A program made the translations under genes and the position numbers. Below the pieces are notes generated by a model. That model had not been told where the DNA came from and ran no database searches. It worked only from the letters and a program-made list of their open reading frames with translations. Below are positions 53,283 through 61,278 of a DNA stretch of 64,000 nucleotides, one piece after another. Location of the stretch: assembly GCA_913055875.1 (NCBI GenBank), contig CAJXJY010000005.1, positions 1 to 64,000 on the forward strand, in the 5' to 3' direction. This DNA is from an uncultured Altererythrobacter sp. (lineage in GTDB: Bacteria > Pseudomonadota > Alphaproteobacteria > Sphingomonadales > Sphingomonadaceae). Numbering within the stretch: the stretch's first letter is position 1; every line of letters begins with the position of its first letter.

Positions 53283-53873
53283 CTAGTCGAGGCGATGGAC
53301 GATCCGGCCAGGATCGCACTCGGGAAGCGATTGACGGGGCGGGACGGTCGCGCGCGACCTTTCCGGTTCACGTATTTCAAGGACTGGGATCGAGAAATAC
53401 ATCGGTTCCCCGGACCAGTCCGCGCCGAAATCGCGATGTTCGGACAGGCCTCCGAAACAGAATTGCTCTTCGGCAAGGCCTGCCGAGGCGATGATTGCAA
53501 GTGTATGGAGCGCATCATCGTAGCCGGCATCGCTCGATGGCTCGAACACCAGGCCGGGGGCCGGCGTCGCGAGAGCGAGCCTCTGCAGCGTCTCCGACAA
53601 CCCGGCCCGATCGGTAGGAGTGCCATCGAGCGTCACCGTGCCGTCCGGCTTGACCGCAACCCGGTGGACCGGGACGATACCGTCATTTGCCATCGTCGGA
53701 TCGATGACGGGGAAACCGATGGTGAGTGCATGGTCGGGAACCTTCCAGGTCGCGAGGAACATGCACGCCAGACACATACACAAGATCAGGATCGGGAGCG
53801 TATCGATCCGGCCGATCGGTTGCCCGTGATCGAAGCTCCTGCAAACCCGCCGTCGCGGCCTGTGGCCGGTCAT
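53283..53873 (-). CDS. Divergent ExbD-like protein
   Basis: 196 residues; its ATG overlaps the upstream exbD stop (ATGA). One membrane segment (about 25-42). RIDTLPILILCMCLA keeps an Asp (residue 24) where ExbD has its proton-path Asp in LIDVMLVLL. The periplasmic part VAVKPDGTVTLDGTPTDRAG...SDAGYDDALHTLAIIASAGL follows the ExbD pattern. It lacks the NTTPLID signature of the other three. A Cys-rich membrane segment and a long C-terminal tail are unusual. No closer family recognised. Confidence 0.65.
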   Translation of the reverse strand: MTGHRPRRRVCRSFDHGQPIGRIDTLPILILCMCLACMFLATWKVPDHALTIGFPVIDPTMANDGIVPVHRVAVKPDGTVTLDGTPTDRAGLSETLQRLALATPAPGLVFEPSSDAGYDDALHTLAIIASAGLAEEQFCFGGLSEHRDFGADWSGEPMYFSIPVLEIREPERSRATVPPRQSLPECDPGRIVHRLD

Positions 53874-54292
53874 TCGGTGCTTGCGAACTGCCGGTAGCGC
53901 TCGTTGCCGACAAAGCCGAACTTGGTGACGCCCGAGAGCTTGATCGTGTTGAGGGTCTGCGCGGATATGGCATAGCGCGCATTGGCGACCGGTTCGAATT
54001 GCAGTTCGGGCTCGACCGGCAACAGCTTGGTATTATGCAGCAAAATGGCCAACTGCCGTTGGGTCACCGGTTTCCCGTTCCACAGCACCCTGTCGGCCGC
54101 ATCGATCACGATCTTGTTCTTGAGTCGGTCGGGTGTGGGGCAACCCGGGCAGTCGCGCGGCAGGTCGATATCGACCGAATGGGTGGCGACCGGGATGGTG
54201 ATGATGAACATGATCAGCAGCACCAGCATCACGTCGATCAAAGGCGTGGTGTTGATTTCCGCCATCGGACCGGTCTCGGCTGCGAGTTGCAT
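53870..54292 (-). CDS. exbD: ExbD/TolR biopolymer transport protein (third of the operon)
   Basis: 140 residues from the ATG at 54292. N-terminal INTTPLIDVMLVLLIMFIIT with the conserved membrane Asp, then a periplasmic domain ending TLNTIKLSGVTKFGFVGNER. The first 35 residues are nearly identical to the ExbD at 54450-54890, indicating a tandem duplication. Part of the inner-membrane ExbB-ExbD motor that energises TonB. Confidence 0.93.
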   Translation of the reverse strand: MQLAAETGPMAEINTTPLIDVMLVLLIMFIITIPVATHSVDIDLPRDCPGCPTPDRLKNKIVIDAADRVLWNGKPVTQRQLAILLHNTKLLPVEPELQFEPVANARYAISAQTLNTIKLSGVTKFGFVGNERYRQFASTE

Positions 54293-54379
54293 CGGCGCTC
54301 TCCCAGTTATGTGTAATAACATAACATAACGGAGCGATCAGTCAAGCCGGTGATGGCTGGAGGGTCCGGCACACGGAAA

Positions 54380-54401
54380 GGGGGCGGATCGCTCCGCCCC
54401 C
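54380..54401 (-). terminator. Attenuator-like hairpin between two exbD genes
   Basis: GGGGGCGGA (54380-54388) pairs perfectly with TCCGCCCCC (54393-54401) around a 4-base loop. On the minus strand it is followed by CTTTCC rather than a T-run, so it may reduce read-through from the upstream tonB-exbB-exbD genes or stabilise message ends rather than fully terminate. Confidence 0.5.
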
Positions 54402-54449
54402 CGTCTCGGGCCTGTCGGCCCGCTGGTATCGGTGTGCCCTGTCGGGCGG

Positions 54450-54890
54450 TTACTCGCCGCCGGCGAATACCCGGTACTTTTCGTTTCCGACGAAACCGAA
54501 TTTGGTCACGCCCGAAACCTTGATGATATTCAGCACGCGCGCCGAGAGATCGTAGCTCGCGAGCGCTTCGGGTTCGAACTGCAGTTCGGGTTCGGGATCG
54601 ATGGTCTTGGTGATCTCGAGATTGCGGACGAGTTCGCTGTCGTCGATCGAGTCGCCGTTCCACAGGATTTCGCCGGCCTGGGTCAGCACGATCTTGTTCT
54701 TGATCGGATCGATCATGTCTTCCGGCGGCGGATCCGGGTTCGGAACCGGCAGGTCGATATCGACCGAGTGGGTGGCAACGGGAATGGTGATGATGAACAT
54801 GATGAGAAGCACGAGCATGACGTCGATCAACGGCGTCGTGTTCATCTCCATCATCGGGCTGCCATCGTCCTTGCCGCCTGTCATCGCCAT
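54450..54890 (-). CDS. exbD: ExbD/TolR biopolymer transport protein (second of the operon)
   Basis: 146 residues. MNTTPLIDVMLVLLIMFIIT with the key Asp, then a periplasmic region with IKNKIVLTQAGEILWNGDSI and VLNIIKVSGVTKFGFVGNEK. It is a close paralogue of the downstream 140-residue ExbD. It lies 35 bp after the 178-residue ExbD gene. Confidence 0.94.
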   Translation of the reverse strand: MAMTGGKDDGSPMMEMNTTPLIDVMLVLLIMFIITIPVATHSVDIDLPVPNPDPPPEDMIDPIKNKIVLTQAGEILWNGDSIDDSELVRNLEITKTIDPEPELQFEPEALASYDLSARVLNIIKVSGVTKFGFVGNEKYRVFAGGE

Positions 54891-54925
54891 GGTGAATTAC
54901 TCCTGTTGTCGTCCGGTCGCGGCGA

Positions 54926-55462
54926 TCAGCCGTTCGGGTCGACCGGGTTCGAAATGAAGCCGACGGTCGGATATCCGGCCGCCTGGATATTGTAGATCGT
55001 GCCCGCGACGCAGCGCCACGGCGCATCGACGTCGCCGCGGATGTGGACCTGCGGAATCAACTCGGGCTCGGCCATGATCGCTTCCGGCCCCCCGGCGCGA
55101 CTGACGATATCGTCGAGCCGCTTGAAGGCCTGATCGTACAGTTCCTCGGACGACACCAGCGTGGTGTTGTTGATGTAGACGCGGCATTCGCCCTCGCGCG
55201 TGGCGCCGGTATAGCCGGTCTTGATCACGTTGCCCGTACGGCCCTCTGCATCGGTCGTGGTGACGGTGATCAGCAGGTTCTCGACCTTGTTCTTCGATTC
55301 GACCGATTCCATGATCGGGATTTCGAGGTTCTCGATCTGCTGGATCGCCACCGGAATCGCGATCAGGAAGATGATCAGCAGCACCAGCATCACGTCCACG
55401 AGCGGCGTGGTATTGATGTCCGACATCGGCGTTTCGCCGGTTCCGCCTATCTCAATCGACAT
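54926..55462 (-). CDS. exbD: ExbD/TolR biopolymer transport protein (first of the operon)
   Basis: 178 residues. The membrane anchor INTTPLVDVMLVLLIIFLIA keeps the conserved Asp. The periplasmic domain is longer than usual, with GECRVYINNTTLVSSEELYD, PQVHIRGDVDAPWRCVAGTI and a C-terminal AAGYPTVGFISNP. It is clearly distinct from the other two ExbDs, so not a recent copy. Located 74 bp after exbB. Confidence 0.94.
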   Translation of the reverse strand: MSIEIGGTGETPMSDINTTPLVDVMLVLLIIFLIAIPVAIQQIENLEIPIMESVESKNKVENLLITVTTTDAEGRTGNVIKTGYTGATREGECRVYINNTTLVSSEELYDQAFKRLDDIVSRAGGPEAIMAEPELIPQVHIRGDVDAPWRCVAGTIYNIQAAGYPTVGFISNPVDPNG

Positions 55463-55536
55463 AGTATCGTCCTATCCCTTGCCTTCTCGATCCGGCGGGC
55501 TCCCTTCCGGAAAACCCGCCGGGGTGCGGTTCGAGT

Positions 55537-56349
55537 TCAGGGTTTCCTGGGCGGCGTGGTGGCCGACGCCGGCTTGGCCGCGGCCGCCGGGGCAGTCCTG
55601 GCGGCTTTCGATGCCTGCTGCGTCGAGGCCTTGGTCATGATTGCCGGCTTCACCGCACCCTGCGAATTGATGTTCGCGAGGATGTCGGTCGAAAAGCCCG
55701 ACAGCATTTCCGCAATCCGCTTGTTGCGGCTCTGCAGCCAGTTGTAGGCGAGCACCGCCGGCACCGCGACGAGCAGGCCGATGGCGGTCATGATCAGCGC
55801 CTCGCCGACCGGACCGGCGACCTTGTCGATCGATGCCGAACCTTCGATGCCGATATTGATCAGCGCGCGATAGATGCCGATCACGGTGCCGAGCAGGCCG
55901 ACGAACGGCGCGGTCGCGCCGACCGTGGCGAGGAACGGCAGGCCGCCGGCAAGCTTCGAATTGATCGAGGCTTCCGAACGCGCGAGCGAACCGTGCAGCC
56001 AGTCATGCGCTTCGAGACTGTCGGTCATCTTGCCGTGCGATTCCTGCGCCTTGAGACCGTCGTCGACGACCTGGCGCCAGGCGCTGTTCTTGTCGAGCTT
56101 GTTGCGGCCTTCGGCGAGCGAGTTGGCGCGCCAGAAATCGGTCCGCACCTTCTTGTACTGGTTCATGATCTTCTGCTGTTCGAGCAGTTTGGTGATCAGG
56201 ATGTAGAACGATCCGACCGACATGATCACCAGCACGCCGAAGATCGACCATGCGATCACGCCGCCCTGGTTCATGGCATGCAGGAAGCTGAAGTCGGTGC
56301 GCGGCGCCGCGTCGGAGCCCGTAGCCACTGTAAGAAGTTCGATAATCAT
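55537..56349 (-). CDS. exbB: ExbB/TolQ-type MotA-family proton channel
   Basis: 270 residues. Three membrane segments: one near 30-55 and a pair around 155-215. The MotA/TolQ/ExbB signature is GGLPFLATVGATAPFVGLLG, TVIGIYRALINIG and GEALIMTAIGLLVAVPAVLA. The C-terminal tail is Ala/Lys/Thr-rich and probably disordered. With the ExbDs it forms the proton-driven motor powering TonB. Confidence 0.95.
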   Translation of the reverse strand: MIIELLTVATGSDAAPRTDFSFLHAMNQGGVIAWSIFGVLVIMSVGSFYILITKLLEQQKIMNQYKKVRTDFWRANSLAEGRNKLDKNSAWRQVVDDGLKAQESHGKMTDSLEAHDWLHGSLARSEASINSKLAGGLPFLATVGATAPFVGLLGTVIGIYRALINIGIEGSASIDKVAGPVGEALIMTAIGLLVAVPAVLAYNWLQSRNKRIAEMLSGFSTDILANINSQGAVKPAIMTKASTQQASKAARTAPAAAAKPASATTPPRKP

Positions 56350-56426
56350 AGCGAGTTTCCTCTCAGGTAATTCGAAAAAATGATCCTAAACCCCGGCGCT
56401 CGCCACAGCGGGCGCCTCTACTCTCG

Positions 56427-57095
56427 TCATTCGGGAATTTCCCAGCGGACGGCGTTGGACCATGTGCCGGTGACTTCGTCGCCATTGCCGTCGGTTGCGG
56501 GATTGAAGCGTGCGCGGCGCTCGATCAGGCGACAAGTCGTCTGGTCGAGATCGGAGTGCCCGCTCGATCCGGTGATGCGGCAATTGGTTACGCGGCCATT
56601 GGTGCCAACGGTCACGGTGAAACGCGTCACACCCTCGCGCTCCTCGCGCAGTGCGCGCGAGGGATAGTCGTTGGTGTTGGCCCAGCGACCGGGGCTTCCG
56701 CGCGGCGTCGGATCCTTGGGCTGGAACCGAGGAGGCGGCGGGGGCGGCGGGGCGACTGGAGCCGGCGGCGGCACCACCAGCACCGGCGGCGCGGGCGGCG
56801 GGAATGTGGGCTGGGTCCGGACCGTCGGCGGAGTCGTGTTGAGCTGCACCGGCGGCGGCGGCGCCACGATCGGCGGCGGAGAGGTATCCGGCTGCGGCTC
56901 GGGCGGCGGCGGCGGCTCCTCTTCGGGGGGCGGCGGCTCTTCGATGTCGACCGTCGTCACGCGCTCGACCACCTTCTTCACCGCGCTGTAGGCGAGGCCG
57001 GTAATCAGGGCGTAGCCGAGGACGATATGAATCAGCGCCACGATGATGATCGCGACAATCCTGTTGCCGCTCATCTGTTGGTCAGCGTAGGCCAT
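56427..57095 (-). CDS. tonB: TonB energy transducer
   Basis: 222 residues. N-terminal membrane anchor (about 12-36, IVAIIIVALIHIVLGYALI). A long Pro-rich periplasmic spacer (about 53-130: EEPPPPEEEPPPPPEPQP...APPPPPPP). A C-terminal TonB domain (about 140-222) with YPSRALREEREGVTRFTVTV, RVTNCRITGSSGHSDLDQTT and RARFNPA. It couples the ExbBD motor to outer-membrane receptors. First gene of the tonB-exbB-exbD(x4) operon. Confidence 0.95.
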   Translation of the reverse strand: MAYADQQMSGNRIVAIIIVALIHIVLGYALITGLAYSAVKKVVERVTTVDIEEPPPPEEEPPPPPEPQPDTSPPPIVAPPPPVQLNTTPPTVRTQPTFPPPAPPVLVVPPPAPVAPPPPPPPRFQPKDPTPRGSPGRWANTNDYPSRALREEREGVTRFTVTVGTNGRVTNCRITGSSGHSDLDQTTCRLIERRARFNPATDGNGDEVTGTWSNAVRWEIPE

Positions 57096-57434
57096 TCAGC
57101 TCCATCACTCCATCGTCACGTGCCGGATCGGGGGATCCGGCGGTTTGCTCTTCGACAAGGCCTGCGACCCTGCCAAAAAGAATCGCTCGCTGTCCACCCT
57201 TCTTGCATTGCCGGTGCCGGCAATGGCGGGTTTTGCCGCGTTTTGCTCAACGCGGTGCAAGCGTCCCTGGGGTTGTTCTGTTATAGCCTCCCCAGACCGG
57301 CGGCCCCTTTAGCTGCGATGCCAACCCCGCGCAAACGCTTTATCGGTTAACACGGGATTCACGGGCCAGTGTCGAAACGCACGGTCGCTCGATTCGTTCA
57401 CGCGGCGTCCGAATTGTTCAGTAACGGGACGGAT
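57096..57434. other. Divergent intergenic region upstream of tonB
   Basis: 339 bp between the tonB start and the exported-protein start at 57435. It should hold the promoters of both. A TTGTTCTGTTATAGCC stretch near 57273-57290 looks like a possible -10 region. I did not find a convincing Fur or other metal-regulator box, and no further gene. Confidence 0.4.
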
Positions 57435-58280
57435 ATGTTGAGAAATTTCTTGTACATGGCAGCGATCGCCTGCCTTTTCACAGCGGGATGCGGCCTGCCG
57501 CAAGTCGTGCTGGCTCAGCCGTACCCGGCCGGCCCCGCGCAAACCTATGCCGACCTTGCCGATCTCGCGGCGAAGGCCGATTCCGTCATCCGCGCACAGA
57601 TCCGCAAGCAGGCGGAGGTCGAGCCGGAGCGCTCGCCCGGGCTGCGTCCCGGCGAGGTCCGTCTCTATATCGAGGCGGAGACGACAGCGCTGCTGAGCGG
57701 CTCGCGTCCGGTCGGCGAATCGCTGCGCTATCTCGTCGACGTGCCGCTCGACATGGACGGGAAGGCGCCCAAGCTGAAGAAGCGCGAAGTGCTGCTGTTC
57801 ACCCGCCGGGTCGACGGTCGCCCCGGCGAGATCGCGCTGGCGGGGCCGCATGCGCAACTCGACTGGAGCCCGGACCTCGAGGCGCGGCTGCGCCCGGTAC
57901 TGGCCGGGTTTGCCGCGCCCGATGCGCCTCCCGCAATCACCGGCGTGCGCGAGGCGTTGTCGGTCGAAGGCAATCTTGCAGACGAATCGGAGACGCAGCT
58001 GTTCCTCGATACCGCGAGCGGCGCGCCGGTTTCGGTCACAGTGGTCCGCCGGCCCGGCATGCGCCCGGTCTGGGGCGTGTCGTGGAGCGAGATCGTCGAC
58101 CAGGCGGCGCGTCCGCCGCAACCGCAGACGCTGGCCTGGTATCGTCTCGCCTGCTTCCTGCCGCCGCGTCTGCCGCGCGGTGCGAACCTGTCGAGCGACG
58201 GCGCCTCGCAAGCGCAGGCCGAGGCCGACTATCGCTTCGTTCTCGACCAGTTGGGACCGTGCCAGCGCAATCGCAGTTAG
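57435..58280 (+). CDS. Exported protein of unknown function
   Basis: 281 residues from the ATG at 57435; a GTG at 57369 would add 22 residues ahead of the hydrophobic segment. The N-terminus LRNFLYMAAIACLFTAGCG is a signal peptide, possibly lipoprotein type at AGCG. The mature part is mixed alpha/beta with LAAKADSVIRAQIRKQAEVE, YLVDVPLDMDGKAPKLKKRE, and a C-terminal Cys pair (ACFLP, GPCQRN). I do not recognise a family. Confidence 0.65.
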   Translation: MLRNFLYMAAIACLFTAGCGLPQVVLAQPYPAGPAQTYADLADLAAKADSVIRAQIRKQAEVEPERSPGLRPGEVRLYIEAETTALLSGSRPVGESLRYLVDVPLDMDGKAPKLKKREVLLFTRRVDGRPGEIALAGPHAQLDWSPDLEARLRPVLAGFAAPDAPPAITGVREALSVEGNLADESETQLFLDTASGAPVSVTVVRRPGMRPVWGVSWSEIVDQAARPPQPQTLAWYRLACFLPPRLPRGANLSSDGASQAQAEADYRFVLDQLGPCQRNRS

Positions 58281-58580
58281 TGGTGCTTCGTTTTCCGGCG
58301 GGGACGAGGCCTGTCGCTGCCTGGCAAGTATCTGACCGCCGGGGCTGTCCCATCCCACGCCCCCACCCGGCCACCCATAGGTCACTATGGTCGGGATGGC
58401 CGGGTGAGGGCGTGGGATGGGACAGCCAAGGATCGGACGGAGGTCCGATCCGCACGCAACGAAAGACTCGGGCCGGTGCCGCTCCCGGCGGCCCAACGAC
58501 GGCCAAGCAGCGACAGGCCGCGCCCCCGCCGGAAGCGACAAACCCCATCTCCGCCGCAACCACTCCGCTCTGCTGAAACC
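58281..58580. repeat. Family B repeat, locus 5
   Basis: Fills most of the 366-bp gap before the thioesterase. The long hairpin has arms starting GGCTGTCCCATCCCACGCCC; relative to loci 2 and 3 a T-to-C change in the left arm is matched by A-to-G in the right arm. The small hairpin 58430-58451 is GGATCGGAC with loop GGAG and GTCCGATCC, followed by GCACGCAACGAAAGACT. Flanks carry GACGAGGCCTGTCGCTGCCT and its approximate complement. Confidence 0.88.
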
Positions 58581-58646
58581 GGGCTTAGCCCTGCACCAAG
58601 ACAAACTGGTTCCCATCCGTCCCCGCCCCGGTCTAGGGCGGGCACG

Positions 58647-59069
58647 ATGACAGACGCCTTCACCCACCGCTTTCGCGTGCGCTATTCCGAGGTCGATCCG
58701 CAATCGGTCGTCTTCAATTCGCGCTATCTCGAATATGCCGATCTCCTCGTCACCGAGTTCTATCGCGACCGCCGCGCGCACGGCATGCCCGCGGATATCG
58801 AATTCCATGTCCGCCGGGCCGAGGTCGACTATCTCGCCCCGATCCGCTGCGACGAAATGATCGAGGGACGGCTGACGGTCGAGCGGATCGGCAATTCGAG
58901 CATCGAAAAGCGGATCGGGTTCTACGGCGCCGACGACGGCACGCACCGGGCAGACATCCGGCTGGTCGCGGTACATGTCCACCTGCCCGAAGGGCGGCCC
59001 GAGCGTGTCCCCGACAGCGTGCGCACCGCGTTCGGCTTTCCGGCCGGAGAGGCGATTGCCGATGGCTGA
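58647..59069 (+). CDS. Acyl-CoA thioesterase, hotdog fold (4HBT type)
   Basis: 140 residues from the ATG at 58647. VRYSEVDPQSVVFNSRYLEY is the 4-hydroxybenzoyl-CoA thioesterase-type active-site helix region, with the catalytic acid expected to be the Asp in EVDPQ. VDYLAPIRCDEMIEGRLTV continues the hotdog. YbgC/FadM-like substrate range; the substrate is unknown. It overlaps the start of hom by 8 bp. Confidence 0.85.
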   Translation: MTDAFTHRFRVRYSEVDPQSVVFNSRYLEYADLLVTEFYRDRRAHGMPADIEFHVRRAEVDYLAPIRCDEMIEGRLTVERIGNSSIEKRIGFYGADDGTHRADIRLVAVHVHLPEGRPERVPDSVRTAFGFPAGEAIADG

Positions 59070-60369
59070 GCCGCTACGCATCGCACTGGCCGGCGTCGGC
59101 ACCGTGGGCGCGGGGGTCATCCGCCTGCTCGAAACCAACGCTGCGCTGGTCGCCGCGCGTGCGGGGCGACCGCTCGAGATCGTCGCGGTCAGCGCGCGCA
59201 GCCGGACCAAGGATCGCGGCGTCGACCTGTCCGCGTTCGACTGGGTCGACGACATGGCGAGGCTGCCCGAGCGCGACGACGTCGATGCGGTGGTCGAACT
59301 CGTCGGCGGTGCCGACGGTGCGGCGCTGACGCTGGCGCGCAACGCGATTCGCGCAGGCAAGGGCTTCGTCACCGCCAACAAGGCGATGATCGCGCATCAC
59401 GGGCTCGAGCTGGCCGAGGCGGCCGAAGCAGGCGGGACGCCGCTCAAGTTCGAAGCCGCGGTGGCTGGCGGAATCCCGGTGGTGAAGGGCTTGCGCGAAG
59501 GCACCGCGGCCAATTCGATCGAGCACATTTACGGCATTCTCAACGGCACTTCGAACTACATCCTCTCGACCATGGAAAAGAGCGGCGCCGATTTCGCCGA
59601 TACGCTCTCCGAGGCGCAGCGGCTGGGCTACGCCGAGGCCGATCCGACATTCGACATCGAGGGCGTGGACGCCGCGCACAAGCTTGCCATCCTCGCCGCG
59701 ATCGCGTTCGGGGCGCGGATGGATTTCGACGCGGTCGAAACCGAGGGCATTGCCCGCGTGCGCGCCGCCGATATCGCGCAGGCCGACCGGCTCGGTTACG
59801 TCGTGCGGCTGGTCGGCACGGCCGATTGCGAAGCGAGCGACGGCGAGACGCTGCGCCTGCTCCAGCGGGTCAAGCCGTGCCTCGTGCCCAAGCAGCACCC
59901 GCTCGCCAGCGTTACCGGGGCGACCAATGCGGTCGTTGCCGAAGGCAATTTCTCCGGCCGCCTGCTGTTCCAGGGCGCGGGAGCAGGTGACGGACCGACC
60001 GCGAGCGCGGTGGTCGCCGACCTGATCGATATCGCCCGTGGCGAGGCAGGGCCGGCCTTCTCGGTCCCGGTCGCGCAGCTTGCCCCGATGGAGAAGGCCG
60101 AGGGCGGCGACCGCACCGGCCGCACCTATCTGCGCTTTACGGTCAACGACCGGCCCGGCGTGCTCGCCGAGATGACCGCGGCGATGCGCGATGCCGACGT
60201 CTCGATCGAGAGCCTGATCCAGGAAGGCCGGGTCGAGGAGGGCGGCGAGGTGCTGGTCGCGATGGTCGCGCATGAGGGGCCGGAACGCAACGTCGCCCGC
60301 GCGCTCGACCTGCTGCGCGATTCGGACAGCCTCACCGCGCCGCCGCTGACGATGCAGATCATCGCGTGA
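59062..60369 (+). CDS. hom: Homoserine dehydrogenase
   Basis: 435 residues. NAD(P)-dependent reduction of aspartate semialdehyde to homoserine for Thr/Met synthesis. Rossmann motif LAGVGTVGAGVIRLL; catalytic domain with EAAVAGGIPVVKGLREGTAA, YGILNGTSNYIL and YAEADPTFDIEGVDAAHKLA; C-terminal ACT domain (about 350-430, FTVNDRPGVLAEMTAAMRDA) for threonine feedback. The ATG at 59062 lies within the thioesterase end. Confidence 0.97.
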   Translation: MAEPLRIALAGVGTVGAGVIRLLETNAALVAARAGRPLEIVAVSARSRTKDRGVDLSAFDWVDDMARLPERDDVDAVVELVGGADGAALTLARNAIRAGKGFVTANKAMIAHHGLELAEAAEAGGTPLKFEAAVAGGIPVVKGLREGTAANSIEHIYGILNGTSNYILSTMEKSGADFADTLSEAQRLGYAEADPTFDIEGVDAAHKLAILAAIAFGARMDFDAVETEGIARVRAADIAQADRLGYVVRLVGTADCEASDGETLRLLQRVKPCLVPKQHPLASVTGATNAVVAEGNFSGRLLFQGAGAGDGPTASAVVADLIDIARGEAGPAFSVPVAQLAPMEKAEGGDRTGRTYLRFTVNDRPGVLAEMTAAMRDADVSIESLIQEGRVEEGGEVLVAMVAHEGPERNVARALDLLRDSDSLTAPPLTMQIIA

Positions 60370-60660
60370 GGTTTCGTGTTGCGGCGGTGACGAGACCTGT
60401 CACTGCCTGGCAGTCGTCGGATCGCCAGGTGCGGCACCAGCCCACTCCCCACCCAGGTTTGTTCGCTGGCGGTGACGGAACCTGTCGCATTGCGGCAAGC
60501 ATCGGACCGCCAGAAGCGGGCTGTTGCCGGGCGCAGGGCAGCGCGAAGCGATGCCCGAACAGACGCCACAAAAACACGCCGGGCAGGGGCGTGGGACGGA
60601 ACAGCCAAAGGATCGCACGGATGTGCGATCCGCACGCAACCAGGGACTCGTCTGCTGCCC
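60370..60660. repeat. Family B repeat, locus 6 (degenerate)
   Basis: Between convergent hom and the gene at 60684-61223. It holds two copies of a TGACG(A/G)(A/G)ACCTGTC word (60388 and 60475 areas), a degraded outer arm ending GGGCGTGGGACGGAACAGCC, and an intact small hairpin at 60610-60631: GGATCGCAC, loop GGAT, GTGCGATCC, then GCACGCAACCAGGGACT. Confidence 0.82.
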
Positions 60661-60683
60661 GTTGAGCGCTTTCGAAACCGTCC

Positions 60684-61223
60684 CTATTGCGGCGGTTGTG
60701 CCTCGCCGGCCGCGGCTTCGTTCCCGCTGCCGTCCGGCGTATCTTCGGACTGGGTCCCGGTCTCGTTCCCCGTCGGGGCCAGCCCGCGCCCGACCCGGTC
60801 GGCATCGGACCCCGGCGGCGCTTCGGGCAATTCGGAAAAGTCGACGAAGATTGCGGGCGGTGGCGGGCATTTCTGCAGTCCGGGGATGCACATCCCGCCG
60901 ATCGTCGCCTTGCCCCGGAAGATGCCCGGGCCGCCCACGTCGGGCGCCCTGGGATCGCCCCTGTTCATGGTCTCGCGCGCATAGTCGTTTTCCGCGTCGT
61001 CGTCGGAGCGGATGCGGAATTGCGACTGCTCCTGCTCGCGCGCGCAGACCACGATCTCGTCGCCCTGCTGCGGCTCGCACTCGGGTTCGGGCGCAGGCGG
61101 ACCGTAGGCCTCGCCGGCCGTCTCGAGCGCCTCTTCCGCGGTAACGTTGTCCGCATCCTGCGCGCTCAGCGGCACAGCGCACAGCACCAATGCCGCAGCC
61201 ACCGACCGGACAATTCTCGACAT
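60684..61223 (-). CDS. Exported Cys-containing protein of unknown function
   Basis: 179 residues from the ATG at 61223. The signal peptide SRIVRSVAAALVLCAVPLSA has a likely cut after SAQ. The acidic mature part has PEPECEPQQGDEIVVCARE (a Cys pair; VVCARE is a word I know from sphingomonad exported proteins) and MCIPGLQKCPPPPAIFVDF (a second Cys pair). The C-terminus is Gly/Ala/Glu-rich and probably disordered. No function can be given. Divergent from glpX by 55 bp. Confidence 0.7.
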   Translation of the reverse strand: MSRIVRSVAAALVLCAVPLSAQDADNVTAEEALETAGEAYGPPAPEPECEPQQGDEIVVCAREQEQSQFRIRSDDDAENDYARETMNRGDPRAPDVGGPGIFRGKATIGGMCIPGLQKCPPPPAIFVDFSELPEAPPGSDADRVGRGLAPTGNETGTQSEDTPDGSGNEAAAGEAQPPQ

Positions 61224-61278
61224 TCGCGCCTTCCCTGCTACAGCGCCGCCCAAGCTGGCAAGAGGGACTGAATTCGCC

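Noticed and set aside
60610-60631. Hairpin with GGA loop resembling a CsrA-binding site
   Set aside because: The CACGGATGTG context is like the CsrA consensus, but the loops are short, other copies deviate, and a CsrA protein is not known to me for this group. Kept only as a structural repeat.
18050-60660. CRISPR array hypothesis for the recurring GC-rich units
   Set aside because: The units are dispersed over 42 kb, have no regular spacers and there are no cas genes.
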